A stretch of 64,000 nt of DNA, taken from positions 4,340,001-4,404,000 of the forward strand of contig NZ_CP134499.1 in the NCBI RefSeq assembly GCF_031764535.1. Reading direction: 5' to 3'. This DNA comes from Pseudomonas sp. SG20056 (GTDB taxonomy: Bacteria > Pseudomonadota > Gammaproteobacteria > Pseudomonadales > Pseudomonadaceae). The translations under genes and the position numbers were made by a program. The notes under the pieces are model-generated. The model was given only the letters and a program-made list of their open reading frames with translations, was not told the origin of the DNA and searched no databases. Numbering within the stretch: position 1 is the first letter of the stretch; each line of letters starts with the position of its first letter. Positions 42,111-49,313 of the stretch are shown here, piece by piece.

Positions 42111-44300
42111 ATGAGAAAGCGGAAGTTAACCCTCGCCATCAGTGCCAGCATCACCGCGCTCTGCATGCTCAACACGGTTCAGGCACACGCCCACCCCCAA
42201 GAAGACTTTATGCTGCTGGAGCAGGAAAAAGCCGCCAACCAGGTGTACAAGGCGTTTTTCCCCAACGAAGACATCGCCCGCAAAGCGGCCATCAGCTTCC
42301 ACGGTCAACTGCTTGAATCGCACTATAAACAGGGCTACCTGATCATGGAGCTGACCGAAGAAGAACAGGAGAAACTCGCGGCCTTCGGTTTTACCTTCGC
42401 ACCGGCCAACGAGTTTATTGCCAAGCGCAATGAAGTCCTCACGCTGATCCAGAATCGCCTGCAACAGCGCAGCCTGAAAAGCGCCACGGCGATGAGCGAC
42501 GCAAGCCTGGCCAGCATCCCCGGCTACGCCTGCTATGAAACCCTGGAAAGCACCTACAGTGTGGCCAGCGGCATGGCCAGCCAGTTTCCCGGCATCGCCG
42601 AATGGCTGCTGGTTGGCCAGTCCTGGGAAAAACTCAACGGCCAGGGTGGACACGACATCGGTGTGCTCAAGCTGACCAACAAATCCATTACCGGCAATAA
42701 GCCCAAGCTGTTTATCAACAGCGCCATCCATGCCCGCGAATACACAACCGCACCGCTGGTGCTGGATTTCGCCCGCTGGCTGGTCAACGGCTACGGCACC
42801 GATGCCGACGCCACCTGGATTCTCGATCACCACGAAGTCCATCTGATGCTGCAGACCAACCCGGACGGTCGCAAGAAAGCCGAAACCGGGCTGTCCTGGC
42901 GCAAGAATGCCAACCAGAACTATTGCGGCGCCAACAGCAACAGCCGCGGCGCCGACCTCAACCGCAACTTCACCTTCGGCTGGAACAGCACCAACGGCCA
43001 AGGCTCCAGCGGCAATGCCTGCAATGACACCTACCGTGGCCCAAGCGCCGGCTCCGAGCCGGAAATCCAGACTCTGGAAGCTTATGTGCGCAGCCTCTGG
43101 CCGGACCGTCGCGGCCCCGGCAAGAATGACGCAGCGCCAAGTGATACTAGCGGCATCCACCTGGATATCCACAGCTACAGCGAACTGGTTCTATGGCCGT
43201 GGGGCGATACCAGCCAGGCCGCACCCAACGGCACTGCGCTGCAGACCCTGGGACGCAAATTCGCCCTGTTCAATGGCTATTCGCCACAGCAGTCCATCGG
43301 CCTCTACCCGACCGACGGCACCAGTGATGGGGTCAGCTATGGCGAGCTGGGTGTCGCTGCCTACACCTTCGAGTTGGGTACGCAGTTCTTCCAGAGCTGT
43401 TCGGTCTACCAGAACACCATCAAACCGAAGAACCTGCCAGCCCTGATCTATGCGGCCAAGGTTGTCCGTACGCCCTATGTCACCCCGGGCGGCCCGGATA
43501 TCAGCAACCTTGCGCTGAGTGGTAATGCGTCCAGCGGCGTGCCGTCCGGCACTCTGGTTACGCTGAGTGCCACCGCGAGTGACCTGCGCTTCAGCACCCG
43601 CAACGGCACCGAGCCGACGCAGAACGTCACCGCCGCCGAGTACTACATCGACAAGGCGCCCTGGGAGTCAGGCGCTCAGGCGATGCCATTGCAACCCCTG
43701 GACGGCAGCTTCAACGGCAAGACCGAAGGCCTGACCGGCAGCATCGCCACCACTGGGCTGCAGCCCGGCAAGCACACCGTATATGTCCGCGCGCGGGATG
43801 CGTCCGGCACCTGGGGTGCGGTCTCGGCGGCATTTCTGGTGATCGGCACCGGTACGCCGCAGCCAAACTACTGCAGCGCGGCCAGCGGTAATGCCAACGA
43901 TGAGTGGATCAGCCAGGTCAGCTTCGGCAGCTTTACCCGCAGCTCAGCCGCCAGCACCTACAGCGACTTCACCGAGCCGCGGATCGGCCAGGTGGTGAAC
44001 CTGCAACGGGGCAGCAACAGCCTGCGCCTGACGCCGCAATTTGCCGGCACGGCGTACAACGAGTACTGGAAGGTCTGGATCGACCTGAACAAGGACGGCG
44101 ACTTCACCGATGCCGGTGAAGAACTCTTCACTTCGGCACGCGCGCTCAGCACGGTGGTGAACGGCAACCTGGTGATCCCTGCAGGCGCCGCCACCGGGAA
44201 AACCCGCCTGCGGGTAGCCATGCGCTACAACACCGCACCCGTGCCGTGTGGCACCTTCAACTACGGTGAAGTGGAGGATTACACCGTCAATATCGAGTAA
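42111..44300 (+). CDS. secreted M14 zinc carboxypeptidase with GEVED domain
   Basis: 729 residues. Signal peptide: LAISASITALCMLNTVQAHA. An inhibitory-like prodomain (about 30-135) precedes the M14 domain (about 140-455), with zinc ligands H207 and E210 (INSAIHAREYTTAPL) and H354 (LDIHSYSELVLWPWG), substrate-binding NR in ADLNRNF (284-285) and catalytic E421 (YTFELGTQFF). Then comes an Ig-like region (about 460-590), and a GEVED domain ending FNYGEVEDYTVNIE. It should remove C-terminal residues from peptides outside the cell, probably exported by a type II system elsewhere. It is alone in its transcript, followed by a hairpin. Confidence 0.94.
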   Translation: MRKRKLTLAISASITALCMLNTVQAHAHPQEDFMLLEQEKAANQVYKAFFPNEDIARKAAISFHGQLLESHYKQGYLIMELTEEEQEKLAAFGFTFAPANEFIAKRNEVLTLIQNRLQQRSLKSATAMSDASLASIPGYACYETLESTYSVASGMASQFPGIAEWLLVGQSWEKLNGQGGHDIGVLKLTNKSITGNKPKLFINSAIHAREYTTAPLVLDFARWLVNGYGTDADATWILDHHEVHLMLQTNPDGRKKAETGLSWRKNANQNYCGANSNSRGADLNRNFTFGWNSTNGQGSSGNACNDTYRGPSAGSEPEIQTLEAYVRSLWPDRRGPGKNDAAPSDTSGIHLDIHSYSELVLWPWGDTSQAAPNGTALQTLGRKFALFNGYSPQQSIGLYPTDGTSDGVSYGELGVAAYTFELGTQFFQSCSVYQNTIKPKNLPALIYAAKVVRTPYVTPGGPDISNLALSGNASSGVPSGTLVTLSATASDLRFSTRNGTEPTQNVTAAEYYIDKAPWESGAQAMPLQPLDGSFNGKTEGLTGSIATTGLQPGKHTVYVRARDASGTWGAVSAAFLVIGTGTPQPNYCSAASGNANDEWISQVSFGSFTRSSAASTYSDFTEPRIGQVVNLQRGSNSLRLTPQFAGTAYNEYWKVWIDLNKDGDFTDAGEELFTSARALSTVVNGNLVIPAGAATGKTRLRVAMRYNTAPVPCGTFNYGEVEDYTVNIE

Positions 44301-44308
44301 GGCCTGGC

Positions 44309-44339
44309 AACCTGGAGCCGTTTTATACGGTTCCAGGTT
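44309..44339. terminator. hairpin after the carboxypeptidase gene
   Basis: AACCTGGAGCCG (44309-44320) pairs with CGGTTCCAGGTT (44328-44339) with one G-T pair around an AT-rich 7-base loop. The T-run is in the loop rather than after the stem, so termination is plausible but not certain. Confidence 0.5.
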
Positions 44340-44359
44340 CGCCTCCAGCCCTCGCGCAT

Positions 44360-44587
44360 TCAGCGCGCCGTCGCTGATGCATCCTTCTTCGACCCCACCT
44401 GCAGACTGTGCAGGTAGCTGGTCGCGATCAACTCCGGAAAATCGATCAACTCATGCTGCAGCTGACGCTGCTCGGCATAGCTTTCAATCGCGCGGCGGTA
44501 TTCCATGCGGCGCTGATCCAACAACTTGCGCCGGGCCTTGGCGTCGCTGCTTTCGTGAGACTGCGGTTTATCCAGATAGCCAGACAT
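44360..44587 (-). CDS. small conserved-looking charged protein, 75 residues
   Basis: Starts MSGYLDKPQSHES from ATG 44587 with GGGAG nine bases upstream. It is highly charged and helical (RRKLLDQRRMEYRRAIESYA) with a YRRAIESYAEQRQLQHEL segment resembling small PA3496-like proteins of pseudomonads; that likeness is from memory and not checked. No export signal or membrane helix. Function unknown. Confidence 0.65.
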   Translation of the reverse strand: MSGYLDKPQSHESSDAKARRKLLDQRRMEYRRAIESYAEQRQLQHELIDFPELIATSYLHSLQVGSKKDASATAR

Positions 44588-44677
44588 AGGGTGCAACTCC
44601 CAAGCTGAATAAGGGGAGTACCAGCATCGACCCTGGATATGACGCTTTGATGGCCACGCGATAACGTGGCGATGAAA

Positions 44678-45544
44678 TCAGTCTTCGCTGTTCTTATGCG
44701 CCTTAGGCGACAGCCGCAGGCTGCGCAGACTGCGCTTGACGCTCTTGAGATGGTTAACCAGGCCTGGGCCGCGGGCCATCGCCACGCCCATGGCGAGCAC
44801 GTCGATCACCACCAGGTGAGCGATACGCGAGGTCAGCGGGGTGTAGATTTCGGTGTCTTCCTGCACGTCGATGGCCAGATTGACCGTGGCCAGGTCAGCC
44901 AACGGCGTCTGGCTCGGGCACAGAGTGATCAAGGTCGCACCGGTTTCACGCACCAGGTTGGCGGTGATCAGCAAGTCCTTGGAGCGCCCGGACTGGGAGA
45001 TGCAGATGGCCACGTCGGTAGGCTTCAAGGTCACCGCACTCATCGCCTGCATATGCGGGTCGGAATAGGCGGCGGCCGTGAGCAGCAGGCGGAAGAACTT
45101 GTGCTGGGCATCCGCCGCCACCGCGCCGGACGCGCCGAAGCCGTAGAACTCCACGCGCTGGGCATTGGCGATGGCCGCGATGGCCTGCTGCAGGGCCTGG
45201 GTGTCGAGCTTCTCGCGCACCTCGATCAGGGTATGCAGGGTGGTGTCGAAGATCTTCAGGCTGAAGTCGGCCACCGAATCGTCTTCATGGATGGCGAACT
45301 GGCCGAAGCTGGCGCCGGCGGCCAGGCTCTGCGCCAGTTTCAGCTTGAGGTCCTGAAAACCGGTGCAGCCAATCGCTCGACAGAAACGCACGATGGTCGG
45401 CTCGCTGATGCCGACGCTGTGCGCCAGCTCGGCCATGGAGCTGTGCATGACCGACGCCGGGTCGAGCAGAACATGGTCGGCAACCTTGAGTTCCGATTTG
45501 CGGAGTAGATGACGCGACTGGGCAATGTGCTGCAACAGGTTCAC
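44678..45544 (-). CDS. hexR: RpiR/HexR-family regulator divergent to zwf
   Basis: 288 residues. The N-terminal RpiR-type HTH contains AELAHSVGISEPTIVRFCRA, followed by a SIS sugar-phosphate domain (about 115-255) with FYGFGASGAVAADAQHKFFR and AICISQSGRSKDLL. HexR proteins sense 2-keto-3-deoxy-6-phosphogluconate and repress glucose catabolic genes. The protein diverges from zwf and a HexR-type palindrome lies between them. It may be a second HexR paralogue, because the canonical copy in pseudomonads sits by zwf-pgl-eda, which are not here. Confidence 0.9.
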   Translation of the reverse strand: MNLLQHIAQSRHLLRKSELKVADHVLLDPASVMHSSMAELAHSVGISEPTIVRFCRAIGCTGFQDLKLKLAQSLAAGASFGQFAIHEDDSVADFSLKIFDTTLHTLIEVREKLDTQALQQAIAAIANAQRVEFYGFGASGAVAADAQHKFFRLLLTAAAYSDPHMQAMSAVTLKPTDVAICISQSGRSKDLLITANLVRETGATLITLCPSQTPLADLATVNLAIDVQEDTEIYTPLTSRIAHLVVIDVLAMGVAMARGPGLVNHLKSVKRSLRSLRLSPKAHKNSED

Positions 45545-45641
45545 AGGTTTAGGCTCGGCTTTTGGCTAACGAATCCATCTAGCACGCCGCATCGGAGTCA
45601 TGACTCGGTTATGATCGGCGTAAGACGGGTTGTAGTGGTCT

Positions 45642-45656
45642 TGTAGTTATACTACA
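45642..45656. promoter_or_regulatory. HexR-type operator upstream of zwf
   Basis: TGTAGT-TAT-ACTACA is a perfect palindrome (15 bases) close to the HexR box TGTAAT-N3-ATTACA known from gammaproteobacteria. A second half-site TTGTAGT lies at 45630-45636. It stands 45 bases before the zwf TTG start and between the divergent hexR-like and zwf genes. Confidence 0.75.
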
Positions 45657-45700
45657 TGGCCGCCGCCCTCGCACGGTTAAACCGAGTCGGAGTTCCCACC

Positions 45701-47143
45701 TTGAGCATTCCCTGCGACATGCTGGTGTTTGGCGGCACCGGCGACCTGGCCCTGCATAAACTGCTGCCAGCGCTCTATCACCTGCATCGCGCTGGTCGTC
45801 TGCATGGTGACACGCGGATTCTCGCCCTGGCCCGTAGCGCCCATAGCCGTACAGCCTTTCAGGCCCTGGCCGAGCGCCATTGCCGTGCTCAAGTGGCGCG
45901 TAACGACTTCGACAACGACACCTGGGCCAGCTTCGCCGCACGCCTCGACTACTTCGCCATGGACGCCAGCCAGAGCGCCGATTTCGGCCGCCTGGGCAAG
46001 CGCCTGGGGAACGATCCAGAGCGGGTGCGCATTTACTACCTGGCCACCGCGCCGGATCTGTTTGAAGACATCGCCTCGCACCTGAAAATCGCCAGCCTGG
46101 CTGGGCCCAAGGCGCGCATCGTGCTGGAAAAGCCGATTGGCCATTCGCTGGAGTCAGCGAAGGCCATCAACGCGGCCATTGGCGCCGTGTTCGATGAGTC
46201 GCGGGTGTTCCGCATCGACCACTACCTGGGCAAGGAGACAGTACAGAACCTGATGGCACTGCGCTTTGCCAACGCCCTGTTCGAGCCGATCTGGCGCGCC
46301 GGGCATATTGATCACGTGCAGATCAGCGTGTGCGAAACCCTCGGCGTGGAAAACCGTGGTGCCTACTACGAAAAAGCCGGCGCCATGCGCGACATGATCC
46401 AGAACCACCTGTTGCAACTGCTCTGCCTGGTGGCCATGGAAGCGCCGGTGCGTTTCGACGCCGAGGCAGTGCGCAACGAGAAGGTGAAAATCCTCGAAGC
46501 GCTGAAGCCCATCACCGGCCTCGATGTGCAGGACAAGACCGTGCGCGGCCAGTACACCGCCGGCAAGATCGGCGGCCAGGAAGTGCCGGCCTACTACTTC
46601 GAAAAGAACGTCGACAACGACAGCGACACTGAAACCTTTGTCGCCGTGCAGGCCGAGATCGACAACTGGCGCTGGGCCGGCGTGCCGTTCTATCTGCGCA
46701 CCGGTAAACGCCTGGGGCACAAGACCTCGGAAATCCTCATCCAGTTCAAGCCAGTACCGCACCAGCTGTTCGGCGGCGGCGAAGCCAATCGCCTGCTGAT
46801 ACGCCTGCAACCGGAAGAACGCATCAGCCTGCAATTGATGGGCAAGAGCCCCGGCAAGGGCATGCACCTGCAGCCGGTTGAGCTCGACCTCAACCTGGCT
46901 GATGCCTTCCACAAGCAGCGCCGCTGGGACGCCTACGAACGCCTGCTGCTCGACGTGATCGAAGGCGATTCGACGCTGTTTATGCGCCGCGATGAAGTGG
47001 AAGCCGCCTGGAACTGGGTCGACCCGATCATCAAGGGCTGGCACCAGCACTACCAGAGCCCGCGCCCCTACCCGGCCGGCAGCGACGGCCCGGAGCAGGC
47101 CAGCAATCTGCTGGAACGTCACGAGCGGCAGTGGATGGAATAG
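45701..47143 (+). CDS. zwf: glucose-6-phosphate 1-dehydrogenase
   Basis: 480 residues from TTG 45701 (SD CGGAG eight bases upstream). An in-frame ATG at 45656 lies inside the operator palindrome and is rejected. The enzyme oxidises glucose-6-phosphate to 6-phosphogluconolactone with NAD(P). The cofactor loop is FGGTGDLALHK near residue 10, and the active-site signature RIDHYLGKETVQNLM is complete; the C-terminal half has DVQDKTVRGQYTAG and LRTGKRLGHKTSEI. It stands alone, without pgl or edd. P. aeruginosa also has an extra zwf next to an rpiR gene, as I recall. Confidence 0.94.
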   Translation: MSIPCDMLVFGGTGDLALHKLLPALYHLHRAGRLHGDTRILALARSAHSRTAFQALAERHCRAQVARNDFDNDTWASFAARLDYFAMDASQSADFGRLGKRLGNDPERVRIYYLATAPDLFEDIASHLKIASLAGPKARIVLEKPIGHSLESAKAINAAIGAVFDESRVFRIDHYLGKETVQNLMALRFANALFEPIWRAGHIDHVQISVCETLGVENRGAYYEKAGAMRDMIQNHLLQLLCLVAMEAPVRFDAEAVRNEKVKILEALKPITGLDVQDKTVRGQYTAGKIGGQEVPAYYFEKNVDNDSDTETFVAVQAEIDNWRWAGVPFYLRTGKRLGHKTSEILIQFKPVPHQLFGGGEANRLLIRLQPEERISLQLMGKSPGKGMHLQPVELDLNLADAFHKQRRWDAYERLLLDVIEGDSTLFMRRDEVEAAWNWVDPIIKGWHQHYQSPRPYPAGSDGPEQASNLLERHERQWME

Positions 47144-47146
47144 CCG

Positions 47147-47821
47147 CTAGGCCAGCTGTTTTTCAAACAACTCCAGCACCGCCTCCGGCAACTGCTTGCG
47201 CAGCCCCTCACCGCTGATCAACAGCAGCAGCGGCAGCAGTTGCCGCAACGTGCTCGGCTGCAAGCCGGCGCACACATCGGCCTGCCGCGCCAGTGACAGG
47301 CCGCCGAGCACCTGGGCGGCCACCGGCAGATTGCGATCCAGCACTGCCGCTTCGGTGAGCTTGCACAGATAACCGGTGGAGAAGCTGCGCAGGCTCTCGC
47401 TGATCAGCGGCATATCGACGATATGCCGAGCTATCTGCAGCACATGGTCAACATCGTTAATGCCGTAGATCAGCACCTTGATCTGCTTGGCCGACAGGCA
47501 CTCGGCGTAACGCGCCGCCGTGGCAAAGGCGCCATCGGCGCAAAGCTGGCGCGCTACCTCCAGGTGCAGGCTATCGGGCAGGCTCAGGTAGGTATCGAGA
47601 ATCAGCCGTGGGTCGAGGTGGGTGGTTACCTCGGCGGCAAACTCGATGGGCATGACCATGATCAGCTCACGCAACTGCCCCGGCGGCATATGCGGCGCCA
47701 GCAGCGCGGCCTTCTCCGCTCCCAGTTGCTGCACCAGCCCCAGCTTGACGCTTAACGGGGCCATGGCCTGGGACGCCAACAGCAGGCGCAGGCCGACACT
47801 CAGGCTCGCGGGTTTGCGCAT
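47147..47821 (-). CDS. conserved-looking all-helical protein of unknown function
   Basis: 224 residues from ATG 47821 (AGAGG upstream); GTG 47827 is an alternative. The sequence is made of short helical repeats (LGLVQQLGAEKAALLAPHM, FAAEVTTHLDPRLILDTYL, LHLEVARQLCADGAFATAAR) resembling helical-repeat proteins such as the N-terminal domain of MgtE, but without other domains. No signal peptide. It is convergent with zwf, with a 3-base gap, and no function can be assigned. Confidence 0.75.
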   Translation of the reverse strand: MRKPASLSVGLRLLLASQAMAPLSVKLGLVQQLGAEKAALLAPHMPPGQLRELIMVMPIEFAAEVTTHLDPRLILDTYLSLPDSLHLEVARQLCADGAFATAARYAECLSAKQIKVLIYGINDVDHVLQIARHIVDMPLISESLRSFSTGYLCKLTEAAVLDRNLPVAAQVLGGLSLARQADVCAGLQPSTLRQLLPLLLLISGEGLRKQLPEAVLELFEKQLA

Positions 47822-47970
47822 ACGCACCTCTATTCAATCCGGACAGGCCCGCAGGATTGCCCGCCCGAGGCGCAAAGACAGCCATCTTTGATCCGGTTGC
47901 GCACCCTCCGGGCAGGCAGCACCCGGCGCAGGTGGGAATAGACGAAACACCCCGGCGAAAAGCCAGCGAC

Positions 47971-49239
47971 TTATGCCGCGCTGGCCGCCGGCCGTGCGCC
48001 ACGCCAGAAGTACAGCAGCACGATGGGCAGCGCCAGCAGCCCCAGCACGCCGGCACTGATAAACAGATTGGCAAAACCCAGCTGCTCGGCCAGCCAACCG
48101 CTGGTGGCACCCACCAACCCGGCCAATAGCAGCTGCACACTGGCCTGCAGGGTAAAATCCGCGCCCTCATGCTCGGGCCGGCACTGGCGCATCATCACCG
48201 CGAACAGCGCCACCGTGGACATGCCATCGGCGGTCTGCTCGAACAACGCCACCAGATAGACCAAGCCGATGCTGCCGCCGGCATTTACTAGCAGAGCCAT
48301 GGCGGCGATCCCGCATGCCTGCAACAGACCGAACAGCAGCAGCGCCCGTAACGCGCCGATGCGTGCATACAGCAGACCGCCGAGAAACGCGCCGGCGATG
48401 CCCGCCAGACTGCTGATCAGGGTCAGCTGGCCCAGCTCGGCATTGCTCCAGCCCTGATCCACCAGCATCGGCTTGATCATCGGCGAACCCAGCGCATCGC
48501 CCAGCTTGAAGCTCAGCAGCACCGCCAGCCAGAACAGCATGCCGGACTGCAGCAGCAAGCCACGGTAATGCCGCAGCAACAATCCCGGCCCGGCCGGTTC
48601 TGCCTGGGCCGGCTGAAATGGCAACTCGCGCCGCTCGTTAAAGCGCCAGATGGGCAACGTCATCAGCACCAGCAGCCCCGCTACCAGTGCCACACTCAGG
48701 TTCCAGCCCAGCGCATCCATCGCCAGCAGCAAACCACTGCCGCTGACCAGCATACCGACCTTGTAACCGCCCACCTGCAAGCTGTTGCCCAGCCCGCGCC
48801 AGCGCTCGGGCAGCAGGCGTACGGCCAGGCCATCAGTGGCAATGTCCTGAGTCGAGGCAGCCAGGTTGACCAGCAGTAACAGGCCAATCAGCAAGAAAAA
48901 ATGACTGTCGAACAACCGCTCGGGACTCATCAGCGCCAGCGTCGCAATCACCGTAATGACGCCAAGCTGCAACGGCAGAATCCAACCGCGGTGATGACCC
49001 AAACGCGGCGAAGCCAGCCGATCCACCCACGGCGCCCAGAGCACCTTGAGCAACCAGGGCAAGGCCAACAACTTGAGCAAGCCGATCAGCGCCAGATCAA
49101 CGCCGTGCTGACGCAGCAACACCGGCAGCGAATGGGCCAGTAACCCCGAGGGCAAGCCCTGGGCGCAATACAGCGAGGCCAGCAGAATCAGCGTGGCATT
49201 GGCCGGGCGCGCTGCGGGAGCGGAAGAAGTGGGCTGCAT
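47971..49239 (-). CDS. MFS permease (AmpG/FptX-like)
   Basis: 422 residues with twelve hydrophobic helices. The start LILLASLYCAQGLPSGLLAH and the segment STQDIATDGLAVRLLPERWR are typical of the AmpG, RhtX and FptX group, which moves muropeptides, acetyl-CoA or siderophores. A long hydrophilic loop lies between the two six-helix halves (near residues 205-225). No siderophore or beta-lactamase gene adjoins, so the substrate is open. Confidence 0.86.
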   Translation of the reverse strand: MQPTSSAPAARPANATLILLASLYCAQGLPSGLLAHSLPVLLRQHGVDLALIGLLKLLALPWLLKVLWAPWVDRLASPRLGHHRGWILPLQLGVITVIATLALMSPERLFDSHFFLLIGLLLLVNLAASTQDIATDGLAVRLLPERWRGLGNSLQVGGYKVGMLVSGSGLLLAMDALGWNLSVALVAGLLVLMTLPIWRFNERRELPFQPAQAEPAGPGLLLRHYRGLLLQSGMLFWLAVLLSFKLGDALGSPMIKPMLVDQGWSNAELGQLTLISSLAGIAGAFLGGLLYARIGALRALLLFGLLQACGIAAMALLVNAGGSIGLVYLVALFEQTADGMSTVALFAVMMRQCRPEHEGADFTLQASVQLLLAGLVGATSGWLAEQLGFANLFISAGVLGLLALPIVLLYFWRGARPAASAA

Positions 49240-49313
49240 GGCGCATCCTGCAAATCAGCGAAAGCGCGACAGTAGCGGCCAGGCTGGCGGTAGACAAGCC
49301 GCCAGCCTGGCAA

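Noticed and set aside
45656..47143. zwf starting at ATG 45656
   Set aside because: That ATG overlaps the HexR-type palindrome and has no ribosome-binding site; TTG 45701 has both a site and the conserved start.
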